A stretch of DNA of 64,000 nt from Rhodoferax antarcticus ANT.BR. GTDB taxonomy: Bacteria; Pseudomonadota; Gammaproteobacteria; Burkholderiales; Burkholderiaceae_C. Below the pieces are notes generated by a model. It was not told where the DNA came from, did no database searches, and saw only the letters and a list, made by a program, of their open reading frames with translations. The translations under genes were made by a program, and so were the position numbers. The stretch spans positions 62,001 through 126,000 of the forward strand of contig NZ_MSYM01000007.1 of assembly GCF_001938565.1 (NCBI RefSeq), written 5' to 3'. Below, one piece after another: positions 35,196 through 40,843 of this stretch (positions within the stretch are counted from its first letter, which is position 1; every line of letters starts with the position of its first letter).

Positions 35196-35975
35196 ATGCC
35201 AATACCTACCGACTTCTTCTGGAAAGACCGCCTCAAGGCCAGCGGCATACATTTTGGGATCAGCCTCGTCATCGCACTGTTGGCGGCCGCACTGGTGTTC
35301 GGACTTTGGTACCCCTACCCTTACCGCGAGATTTCTGGCGGGCGCGAGTTGTTTTTTATTGTGGTGATGGTGGACGTCATTCTGGGGCCGCTGATTACAT
35401 TTACGATCTTTAACCGCACCAAGCCCTGGCGGGAGTTGCGGCGCGATCTGGCCATAGTGGTCTTGATTCAGCTTGGCGCGCTGGGCTTCGGCCTGTGGAC
35501 GGTGTTCGTGGCGCGGCCGGTGCACCTGGTGTTTGAATATGACCGTTTTCGGGTGGTGCATGCGGTTGATGTGCCCGCTGAGTTGCTCAGCAGAGCGCCG
35601 CCTGATGTGGCCGCTTTGCCACTGACCGGGCCAACACTGTTGTCTTTGCGGCCGTTCAAGGATGCCAATGAAAAAATGGACGCCACAATGGCCGCCCTGG
35701 GAGGCTTGTCACTGAGCGCCCGGCCTGACCTCTGGCAACCGTACTCAGTAGCTAAAAATGACATCTGGCAAGCTGCCAAACCAATCGCTGACCTGAAAAC
35801 CCGATTTGCCGCGCAGGCCACAGAGATTGACGCCGTCATCGCAAAAACCGGACGCAAGCCGGAAACGCTGGCTTACCTGCCTATGGTGGGGCGCAAATCG
35901 TTCTGGACCGTGCTGCTTGACCCGGTAACGTCAGAGGTGTTGGGGTTCATTCCATTAGATTCATTTGGTAATTAG
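35196..35975 (+). CDS. tfpZ: TfpX/TfpZ family type IV pilin accessory protein
   Basis: This 259-residue protein has three or four N-terminal membrane helices (ISLVIALLAAALVFGLWYPYPY; LFFIVVMVDVILGPLITFTIF; IVVLIQLGALGFGLWTVFVA) and a periplasmic C-terminal domain (PLTGPTLLSLRPFKDANEKM; SEVLGFIPLDSFGN). This is the TfpX/TfpZ architecture, encoded next to pilin in Pseudomonas and related bacteria, where the protein aids assembly of its cognate pilin. ATG 35196 is chosen over a TTG seven codons earlier. The last codons and stop overlap a 40-bp direct repeat, so the natural C-terminus may have been altered by insertion. Confidence 0.88.
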   Translation: MPIPTDFFWKDRLKASGIHFGISLVIALLAAALVFGLWYPYPYREISGGRELFFIVVMVDVILGPLITFTIFNRTKPWRELRRDLAIVVLIQLGALGFGLWTVFVARPVHLVFEYDRFRVVHAVDVPAELLSRAPPDVAALPLTGPTLLSLRPFKDANEKMDATMAALGGLSLSARPDLWQPYSVAKNDIWQAAKPIADLKTRFAAQATEIDAVIAKTGRKPETLAYLPMVGRKSFWTVLLDPVTSEVLGFIPLDSFGN

Positions 35976-36114
35976 GGTCAGATTCCAATTAAATTCCCTG
36001 ATCGCGCCCATATCGAATCTACCGGAAATAGGGGGTCAGGCTCGAATTAACGAGCTAACAGCGCGCCATGCCCCTTGGTAATCAGGGTCAGATTCCAATT
36101 AAATTCCCTGATCG
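35965..36114 (+). repeat. 40-bp direct repeat flanking a RAYT left-end fragment
   Basis: The 40-base sequence beginning TTGGTAATTAGGGTCAGATT occurs at 35965-36004 and again, with a single-base change, at 36075-36114; both end in AATTCCCTGATCG. The first copy covers the last three codons and stop of tfpZ. Between the copies is a left-end-like segment of the RAYT element (36031-36074). The AGGGTCAG start resembles the GGGGTCAG end of the RAYT elements, so this may be the end of a related element family. Confidence 0.8.
36031..36074 (+). mobile_element. RAYT element left-end fragment (copy A)
   Basis: GGGGTCAGGCTCGAATTAAC, then GAGCTAACAGCGCGCCATGC, matches the left end of the full element at 39721. 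Here the ACGAGC change lengthens the small GCTC/GAGC hairpin. The sequence stops after the first bases of the transposase start (ATGCCCC), and no right end follows. Confidence 0.75.
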
Positions 36115-36223
36115 AAACCACCTCGCATCCACTCGCTGAAATTCATCCGAAATCAGCCTGTTGCTGCCGTATTCCTTGGACAAGTCGCTATGAAATATAA
36201 AGCGGATTCCAGTGTGAAACAGG

Positions 36224-36316
36224 TCAGAATTTGAGTAAACATAACGCCTGCAACCGCAGCGCCTTGGCGGCACCCGTTGGGCAGCGCTTGTCTTGCTCCC
36301 AGTTGCGGAGGTGTCC
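36224..36316 (-). pseudogene. Remnant of an XRE-type antitoxin
   Basis: The minus strand encodes GHLRNWEQDKRCPTGAAKA followed by LRLQALCLLKF and a stop. The HLRNWEQ...PTGAAK signature is the end of the HTH domain of HigA/XRE antitoxins. No upstream HTH helices remain and there is an in-frame stop four codons before the conserved part. It abuts the intact RelE/ParE-Phd module. Confidence 0.6.
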
Positions 36317-36342
36317 GGCACGTCTTCATCGATCTGGGTGCT

Positions 36343-36663
36343 TTACCGACTAAGCAGCCGTTTTTCCAAAAGCGTTGGGAAATCTTGTCTGTGCCCAGCG
36401 AATAGGTACACGTAGATGTCACGGCCAACTCGCCGGTAAACTAACTTGTGATGCGAGGTAATCACGTTCAGGTAGTCAAGGATTCCCACTGATGCCAATT
36501 CCTGAACAGGTGTTCCGTTAAAGATGCCGGTATCAACCTTCTCCAGCTTCTCAAAAATCTCGTCCTCGGCTTTCAGCCACGCGGCTTGGCCCCATTTGTC
36601 GAGCATGTACGCCTGGAGCGAAAGCAAGTCTTCCTGCGCATCGGGAAGAATGACGACAGCCAT
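36343..36663 (-). CDS. RelE/ParE family toxin
   Basis: This 106-residue protein is typical of the RelE/ParE superfamily: MAVVILPDAQEDLLSLQAYM, LEKVDTGIFNGTPVQELA and the C-terminal YRRVGRDIYVYLFAGHRQDFPTLL section. RelE members cut mRNA on the ribosome while ParE members poison gyrase; which applies here is not clear from sequence. Its ATG overlaps the antitoxin stop by one base (TAATG), showing coupling to the upstream Phd-type gene. Confidence 0.88.
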   Translation of the reverse strand: MAVVILPDAQEDLLSLQAYMLDKWGQAAWLKAEDEIFEKLEKVDTGIFNGTPVQELASVGILDYLNVITSHHKLVYRRVGRDIYVYLFAGHRQDFPTLLEKRLLSR

Positions 36664-36941
36664 TAATTGCGGCTTTGGCGGACGGCCAGCAACTGTGCAC
36701 GCGACTGCGCAGCGGAAATGCCTTTCCCTTTCAAACGGTCGTTCTCGCCTAAGGCGAAAACTTTCAAAGCGGCAATGAGGGCTTGCTTTTCTTGAAACTC
36801 CTTGACGCCCTCAATCACCATGCTGGCCTCACCATTCTGGGTGATCACGAACGGCATACCGTTCATGGCGAGGTCTTCAGAAATCTGGGCGGCATGACTT
36901 TTCAGATAAGAAATGGACTTTATGTTGGCGACGGACTGCAT
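36663..36941 (-). CDS. Phd/YefM-type antitoxin
   Basis: This 92-residue protein with MQSVANIKSISYLKSHAAQI and MPFVITQNGEASMVIEGVKEF has the Phd/YefM DNA-binding N-terminal domain and a charged C-terminal tail that would wrap the toxin. GGGAG precedes the ATG at 36941. Upstream are two direct TGAATTT repeats 12 bases apart (36966-36984) that could be repressor sites. Confidence 0.87.
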   Translation of the reverse strand: MQSVANIKSISYLKSHAAQISEDLAMNGMPFVITQNGEASMVIEGVKEFQEKQALIAALKVFALGENDRLKGKGISAAQSRAQLLAVRQSRN

Positions 36942-37025
36942 AGTGCTCCCTTTGCTTGAGTGGGTCTGAATTTAATCCTGAATTTGGTTGGGGTCAATAG
37001 TTCAGCGAGAGAAACTGCGTAATAA

Positions 37026-37256
37026 GGGGTCAGGCTCGAATTAAAGAGCTAAGAGCAAACTCGCGCCATGCCCCGTCACCCCCGTATTCACCTTGATGAC
37101 GTGCCCCTGCACATTGTGCAGCGCGGCCACAACCGCCAGCCTTGCTTTTTTACCACGGCCGACTATCTGGCCTCCCAAGTTCGACACTTCCTGCACGCAA
37201 GTGATTGATTTCATTAGAAACGGACTTCAAAGTGAATCTAATTCGAGCCTGACCCC
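37026..37256 (+). mobile_element. Deleted RAYT element (copy B) with both terminal repeats
   Basis: The left end GGGGTCAGGCTCGA (37026-37039) and right end TCGAGCCTGACCCC (37243-37256) are exact inverted repeats. Inside, the first 105 or so bases of the transposase gene are nearly identical to the full copy at 39757 (one changed codon), then the sequence diverges at a deletion junction near 37174. The right flank TCTAATTCGAG...CTTTCTTCCCG is shared with copy C. Confidence 0.88.
37068..37208 (+). pseudogene. Truncated RAYT transposase
   Basis: This 46-codon fragment is MPRHPRIHLDDVPLHIVQRG, then HNRQPCFFTTADYLA, matching the intact transposase at 39757 except Gly to Asp at residue 11. It then runs into unrelated sequence (SQVRHFLHASD) and stops. 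It lacks the HVH and downstream catalytic regions and cannot be active. Confidence 0.9.
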
Positions 37257-37280
37257 TTTCTTCCCGTGGCATCAGCTACA

Positions 37281-37544
37281 TCAAGCATCATAGTGGTGGC
37301 GACATGAAACGATGTGCAAGTTGTCATCAGTGGCACGGTACACCAGCCGGTGCGTATCATCTATCCGGCGGGACCAGTAGCCGGATAAGTTGCCCAGCAG
37401 TGGTTCAGGTTTGCCTATGCCCTCGAACGGTGTACGCCGTGCTGATTCGATGAGTAGATTGATACGCTTCAAAGTCTTTTTATCCTGCCCCTGCCAGTCA
37501 ACGTCATCGGCCCACACCGCACCAACGAAAAGAACGCCCCTCAT
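37281..37544 (-). CDS. yoeB: YoeB/Txe-type toxin
   Basis: This 87-residue mRNA interferase shows the YoeB marks WADDVDWQGQDKKTLKRINL, TPFEGIGKPEPLLGNLSGYW and the C-terminal SRRIDDTHRLVYRATDDNLH ending in HHYD-like residues (SCRHHYDA), with the catalytic Glu/Arg/His set. Translation is coupled to the antitoxin by a 4-base overlap (ATGA). GGGCG near the start may be the ribosome site. Confidence 0.92.
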   Translation of the reverse strand: MRGVLFVGAVWADDVDWQGQDKKTLKRINLLIESARRTPFEGIGKPEPLLGNLSGYWSRRIDDTHRLVYRATDDNLHIVSCRHHYDA

Positions 37545-37792
37545 ACCTCGATCAGCGTTTGCGGTTTGGACTCCCCGGCCTTGTCCTGCGCTATCGCCAT
37601 GGCCAAGTGCGCTGCATTGGCTGGGTTGGATAGCAGGTACATGGTTTCAACCATGCTCGAATAGGCATCCTCTGACACGATGACAACATTGCCGCCGCGT
37701 CGGTGAATGAGGGTGGGTGCGTGGTCGTTAACAACACGGTCAAGCACTGCTTTGAGTGAGCTTCGAGCTTCGGAGTAGGTCACGACATTCAT
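37541..37792 (-). CDS. yefM: YefM-type antitoxin
   Basis: This 83-residue protein starts MNVVTYSEARSSLKAVLDRV, followed by VNDHAPTLIHRRGGNVVIVS, the YefM/Phd DNA-binding domain, and a flexible acidic tail. It is upstream of and overlaps yoeB. The inverted repeat GTACAAT-TT-ATTGTAC is 20 bases before its start, with a core close to the TGTACA motif known for YefM repression. Confidence 0.92.
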   Translation of the reverse strand: MNVVTYSEARSSLKAVLDRVVNDHAPTLIHRRGGNVVIVSEDAYSSMVETMYLLSNPANAAHLAMAIAQDKAGESKPQTLIEV

Positions 37793-37811
37793 TTGACATC
37801 CTTTGATAGTT

Positions 37812-37827
37812 GTACAATTTATTGTAC
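37812..37827. promoter_or_regulatory. YefM operator palindrome
   Basis: GTACAATTTATTGTAC is a perfect inverted repeat (7-base arms, TT centre). It includes TTGTACAA, containing the TGTACA core bound by YefM in E. coli, and lies 20 bases upstream of the yefM ATG on the transcribed strand. Confidence 0.75.
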
Positions 37828-37907
37828 TTTTAATAAGGGGGCCTAATCAACGGGGCCGGGCTCGGATCAACACGCTACGTCGGCGCGGATGGCGCGGTTT
37901 AAAAACT

Positions 37908-38360
37908 TCAAGCCGCCTGCAATTCCTTAACTGTCTCCCAGCCTAGGCAGGCCAGCCAGACGGTTTTTGGAATCGGCTTGGCACCACACAGATAGTAATT
38001 AAGCATTCGGCGCGAAACACCGATGGCCTGCGCGGCTCGTTCTTGCGTCAGGTTGTGGCGGGCCATCCAGTTCAGCACCCGCTCAGGTCCAATGCCACCG
38101 GCCTGCTCGGTGGCCATATTGCGCAGATTGTCAGCAGCCATTTCCAGATCATCGTCAATCCAGACCACATAGCCGCCCAACGCATCAACACGGGCGAGGG
38201 CAAACACGGCAGCATCGCCCAGTGCGTCCAGTGCTGGGTGGGTTTTGATGGCGCTGGCCAAATCAACGTTCAAGGTGGCACCGTCGGCAAAGGTCAACGT
38301 TAACCCGGCGGGGGCTCGCACCGCCAGCGCCTTGATGGTGTGTTGCGGGTCGTGAATCAT
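37908..38360 (-). CDS. DUF2442 domain protein fused to an XRE-type HTH
   Basis: This 150-residue protein has two parts. The N-terminal DUF2442 domain (AGLTLTFADGATLNVDLASA; about residues 15-80, ending VWIDDDLEMAADNL) is followed by a helix-turn-helix (NWMARHNLTQERAAQAIGVS, then RRMLNYYLCGAKPIP; residues about 97-135). Its ATG overlaps the stop of a DUF4160 gene. DUF4160 and DUF2442 proteins occur as neighbours in many genomes and look like a two-gene toxin-antitoxin-type unit, with this HTH protein as the likely repressor. Function is unproven. Confidence 0.85.
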   Translation of the reverse strand: MIHDPQHTIKALAVRAPAGLTLTFADGATLNVDLASAIKTHPALDALGDAAVFALARVDALGGYVVWIDDDLEMAADNLRNMATEQAGGIGPERVLNWMARHNLTQERAAQAIGVSRRMLNYYLCGAKPIPKTVWLACLGWETVKELQAA

Positions 38361-38587
38361 GGGTTGCACTCCTTGAAAACTTGCACGCATTGCGCGCGGT
38401 TGGCCTCGATCCAGATCAGCGCTGCCGCAATGTCAGATGCGCGTAGCGTGCGGCTAGTGACTGCCAGTGTGGCCAAGTCCACCAGCGCATCACGCCGATC
38501 TGCCATCACCACATGCACATGGGGCGGGCGGTGGTCTGGCACATTCACCCGAATGGTCATGTTCGGCAGGCGGTGGATTGTTAGCAC
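38357..38587 (-). CDS. DUF4160 family protein
   Basis: This 76-residue protein contains the DUF4160 core RVNVPDHRPPHVHVVMADRR followed by DALVDLATLAV and an ending IWIEANRAQCVQVFKE. The conserved PPHVHV histidine pair is present. It starts with GTG at 38587; ATG 38560 would cut into the conserved N-terminal strand. It is first in an operon with the DUF2442-XRE gene (ATGA overlap). A 19-bp perfect palindrome is 10 bases upstream of the GTG. Confidence 0.85.
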   Translation of the reverse strand: MLTIHRLPNMTIRVNVPDHRPPHVHVVMADRRDALVDLATLAVTSRTLRASDIAAALIWIEANRAQCVQVFKECNP

Positions 38588-38597
38588 GGATCAATTG

Positions 38598-38616
38598 TTG
38601 TGCAATGATTGCACAA
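38598..38616. promoter_or_regulatory. 19-bp perfect palindrome, probable operator of the DUF4160/DUF2442-XRE pair
   Basis: TTGTGCAAT (38598-38606), a central G, then ATTGCACAA (38608-38616) are exact reverse complements. The site lies 10 bases before the DUF4160 GTG and would overlap the promoter or ribosome site. The downstream HTH domain is the obvious candidate to bind it. Confidence 0.75.
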
Positions 38617-38654
38617 TGTCAAGCGGCTAATGGAAAAGCAAATAAGGCAAATAA

Positions 38655-38829
38655 GGGGTCAGGCTCGAATTAAAGAGCTAACATCGCGCCAAAAAAATAA
38701 AGGGGTCAAAAAAATAAAGGGGTCAGGTCTTGCATTCACACATTTGCCCGCGCTGCCAAGTCCTCAAGCCCAACATCGCGAGAGTGCAAGGTGGTTTGCA
38801 TGGACATAATCTAATTCGAGCCTGACCCC
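38655..38829 (+). mobile_element. Non-autonomous RAYT-type element (copy C)
   Basis: The left end GGGGTCAGGCTCGA (38655-38668) and right end TCGAGCCTGACCCC (38816-38829) bound 175 bp with no transposase. Inside is a tandem 17-bp repeat (AATAAAGGGGTCAAAAAAAT twice over) and GGGGTCAGGTCTTGCATT, which resembles the end of another GGGTCAG element family. It may be a nested or chimeric element. Confidence 0.85.
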
Positions 38830-38839
38830 TTTCTTCCCG

Positions 38840-38893
38840 GGGCCAACACTGTTGTCGCTGCGTGAGTTTGGAGATGGCGATCCAGCAATCTGA
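38840..38893 (+). pseudogene. Fragment of a tfpZ paralogue
   Basis: This frame reads GPTLLSLREFGDGDPAI and stop, matching GPTLLSLRPFKDANEKM of TfpZ (about residues 145-161). The first 17 bases are identical to tfpZ DNA at 35628. It adjoins the right end of RAYT copy C. It suggests that a second or ancestral tfpZ was destroyed here, or that recombination copied a piece. Confidence 0.6.
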
Positions 38894-38971
38894 ACAGCTT
38901 GACCAAGGCCCGTGGCGGCTTGGCAAGGTGGCATCAGTTCGTCGGGCCGAAGGATGTCCAAGAGGTGTGTG

Positions 38972-38991
38972 TTATGCCAGTTCGGGCATAA
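38972..38991. promoter_or_regulatory. Operator candidate of the Gp49/XRE module
   Basis: TTATGCC (38972-38978) and GGCATAA (38985-38991) are exact inverted repeats with a 6-base spacer. The site ends 7 bases before the toxin ATG at 38999, where an XRE antitoxin would bind to repress the operon. Confidence 0.6.
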
Positions 38992-38998
38992 TTAATTG

Positions 38999-39376
38999 AT
39001 GACGCTACAAGAAAGACCTCTGGTCTGGATTGGGGGCAGTAAAAAAGACCTGATGCTTCTTCCAACGCAAGTGAGGAAGTTTTTTGGTCACGCCTTGGAT
39101 TTTGCGCAGCGTGGCGATCAACATGGTGCGGCAAAGGTGCTCAAGGGCTTTGGCGGTGCTGGTGTGCTTGAGGTTGTCGAAAACGACATAGGCGGGACGT
39201 ACCGCGCTGTTTACACCGTGAAATTCGAGGATGCTGTGTTCGTCCTGCACTGCTTTCAGAAGAAGAGCAAGAGCGGCATCGCCACACCGAAGGAGGACAT
39301 GGAAATCATCCGCGCTAGGCTGAAGGTGGCTGAGGCGCTCGCAAAGGAGCTACGAAATGGAAAAACGCATCATTGA
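38999..39376 (+). CDS. Gp49-like (HigB family, DUF891) toxin
   Basis: This 125-residue protein has the phage-derived Gp49/DUF891 pattern: RPLVWIGGSKKDLMLLPTQV, then FFGHALDFAQRGDQHGAAK, and YRAVYTVKFEDAVFVLHCFQ followed by KKSKSGIATPKEDMEII. These are RelE-superfamily mRNA interferases. It overlaps the downstream XRE gene by 20 bases. A TTG one codon earlier also keeps the frame; the ATG is preferred. An inverted repeat lies immediately upstream. Confidence 0.9.
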   Translation: MTLQERPLVWIGGSKKDLMLLPTQVRKFFGHALDFAQRGDQHGAAKVLKGFGGAGVLEVVENDIGGTYRAVYTVKFEDAVFVLHCFQKKSKSGIATPKEDMEIIRARLKVAEALAKELRNGKTHH

Positions 39377-39692
39377 CGGCATCGAGATCGAAACCGGCTC
39401 AGGCAACGTCTTCGCCGATCTTGACCTGCCCGACGCCGACAAGCTCAAGATTAAATCCGGCTTGGTGATCGAGATCACCAAGGCCGTGCGCAAGCTCGGC
39501 CTGACCCAGGACGAAGCAGCGCGACGCATGGGTATCACACAGCCAAAGGTGTCGGGCATGCTGCGCGGCGGCTTCGCGAACCTGTCCGAGCGCAAGCTGA
39601 TGGACTGCTTGAATCGGCTTGGCTACGACATCGAGATCAAGGTGAAGCCCGCCGCCACACCTCTCGGGCATTTGATGCTTGCCATTGCTTGA
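39357..39692 (+). CDS. XRE-family antitoxin
   Basis: This 111-residue protein pairs with the Gp49-like toxin. It has an HTH at about residues 35-75: VIEITKAVRKLGLTQDEAAR, then RMGITQPKVSGMLRGGFANL. It overlaps the toxin gene by 20 bases. A 55-bp piece of this gene (39565-39619) is duplicated with one change at 40564-40618, between RAYT derivatives. AAGGAG (39343-39348) lies 8 bases before ATG 39357 and is a good ribosome site inside the toxin gene. Confidence 0.9.
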   Translation: MEKRIIDGIEIETGSGNVFADLDLPDADKLKIKSGLVIEITKAVRKLGLTQDEAARRMGITQPKVSGMLRGGFANLSERKLMDCLNRLGYDIEIKVKPAATPLGHLMLAIA

Positions 39693-39720
39693 GGCGGCAA
39701 TAGGGTAATGTTAGGAATAA

Positions 39721-40464
39721 GGGGTCAGGCTCGAATTAAAGAGCTAACATCGCGCCATGCCCCGTCACCCCCGTATTCACCTTGATGGCGTGCCCCTGCA
39801 CATTGTGCAGCGCGGCCACAACCGCCAGCCTTGCTTTTTTACCACGGCCGACTATCTGGCCTATCTGGAATGGCTCGGTGATGCTGCCCGGCGCAACGGT
39901 TGCCAGATTCACGCCTACGTTCTCATGACCAACCACGTGCACCTGCTGCTCACGCCGGGCGATGCGCAGGCTGTGTCACGCATGATGATGGCACTAGGCA
40001 GGCGCTACGTGCCCTACGTCAACGCTACCTACCAGCGTTCGGGCACCCTGTGGGAAGGGCGCTACAAGTCATCGCTCATTGATTCCGAGGCTTACCTGAT
40101 GGCCTGCATGCGCTACATCGAGCTCAATCCAGTGCGTGCCGGGATATGCACCGATCCGGCGCACTACCGCTGGAGCAGCTACCGCAGCAATGCCTTGGGC
40201 GAAGCCGTTGACACGATCACTGCGCACCCGCTGTTGGCAGGGTTGGGTCAAGACGATGCCACTCGACAAGCGGCTTACCGCGAACTATTCAACCAAGTGC
40301 TGCCAGACACAACCATTGGCGATATTCGACTGGCGCTAAACCAGACGCAACCCTTGGGCAGTAGCCGGTTTTTTGATGCGATCGAACTGGCGACGGGCCA
40401 GCGACGAGAAGCCAAACCACGCGGCAGACCCAGGCGAACAGAGCTTTAAATCGAGCCTGACCCC
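39721..40464 (+). mobile_element. Full-length RAYT element (copy D)
   Basis: The left terminal repeat GGGGTCAGGCTCGA (39721-39734) and right repeat TCGAGCCTGACCCC (40451-40464) are exact inverted repeats flanking the transposase gene. The left end can form a small hairpin (GCTC...GAGC). It is preceded by AATAA, as are copies B, C and F, which may be part of the element or a preferred target. This is the likely source of the deleted copies nearby. Confidence 0.9.
39757..40449 (+). CDS. REP-associated tyrosine transposase (RAYT, Y1/TnpA_REP family)
   Basis: This 230-residue single-strand-type transposase has MPRHPRIHLDGVPLHIVQRG at the start, the HUH-type motif in MTNHVHLLLTPGD (about residues 52-64), then MMMALGRRYVPYVNATYQRS, GTLWEGRYKSSLID and YIELNPVRAG with the SSYRSNALG section typical of RAYTs. 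These enzymes act on REP-like palindromes as single strands. It looks intact. Stop TAA is inside the right end. A basic tail (RREAKPRGRPRRTEL) ends the protein. Confidence 0.93.
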   Translation: MPRHPRIHLDGVPLHIVQRGHNRQPCFFTTADYLAYLEWLGDAARRNGCQIHAYVLMTNHVHLLLTPGDAQAVSRMMMALGRRYVPYVNATYQRSGTLWEGRYKSSLIDSEAYLMACMRYIELNPVRAGICTDPAHYRWSSYRSNALGEAVDTITAHPLLAGLGQDDATRQAAYRELFNQVLPDTTIGDIRLALNQTQPLGSSRFFDAIELATGQRREAKPRGRPRRTEL

Positions 40465-40472
40465 TTTTTTGG

Positions 40473-40553
40473 GCGACGGGCCAGCGACGAGAAGCCAAAC
40501 CACGCGGCAGACCCAGGCGGGCAGAGCTTTAAATCGAGCCTGACCCCTTTTTC
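40473..40553 (+). repeat. Tandem duplicate of the RAYT 3' end (copy E)
   Basis: About 80 bases here repeat 40390-40467, the end of the transposase gene and right terminus, with GGCGGGCAGAGC in place of GGCGAACAGAGC. It has its own right end TCGAGCCTGACCCC (40534-40547) but no left end. It was probably made by unequal exchange or slippage. Confidence 0.85.
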
Positions 40554-40563
40554 GTTTTTCGTT

Positions 40564-40618
40564 GCGGTGGCTTCGCGAACCTGTCCGAGCGCAAGCTGAT
40601 GGACTGCTTGAATCGGCT
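40564..40618 (+). repeat. 55-bp duplicate of the XRE antitoxin gene segment
   Basis: The sequence GCGGTGGCTTCGCGAACCTG through GAATCGGCT matches 39565-39619 of the XRE antitoxin gene with one substitution. It sits between RAYT copies E and F, so host flanking DNA has been carried or copied together with the element. Confidence 0.88.
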
Positions 40619-40627
40619 ACGTAATAA

Positions 40628-40753
40628 GGGGTCAGGCTCGAATTAAAGTGCTGCCAGACACAACCATTGGCGATATTCGACTGGCGCTAAACCAGACGCA
40701 ACCCTTGGGCAGTAGCCGGTTTTTTGATGTAACTTTAAATCGAGCCTGACCCC
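40628..40753 (+). mobile_element. 126-bp internally deleted RAYT element (copy F)
   Basis: The left end GGGGTCAGGCTCGAATTAAA joins directly to a transposase internal segment (GTGCTGCCAGACACAACC, equal to 40299 onwards) and ends with the right terminus TCGAGCCTGACCCC (40740-40753). The retained internal piece is identical to copy D, so this is a young derivative, resembling a miniature non-autonomous element. Confidence 0.88.
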
Positions 40754-40784
40754 TTTTTGGCGATAGCTCCTGTCTGATTTCAAT

Positions 40785-40800
40785 GTAGTTACGTTACTAC
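40785..40800. promoter_or_regulatory. Imperfect dyad upstream of the second ligase gene
   Basis: GTAGTTACGTTACTAC is palindromic except for two symmetric positions. It sits in a larger potential stem (GTCTGA near 40772 and TCAGAC near 40809) between RAYT copy F and the gene at 40844. It could be an operator or leader structure for that gene. Confidence 0.4.
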
Positions 40801-40843
40801 AAAGTAGTTTCAGACGCCCGATCTTGGAGCCGAGTGGGCGCTT

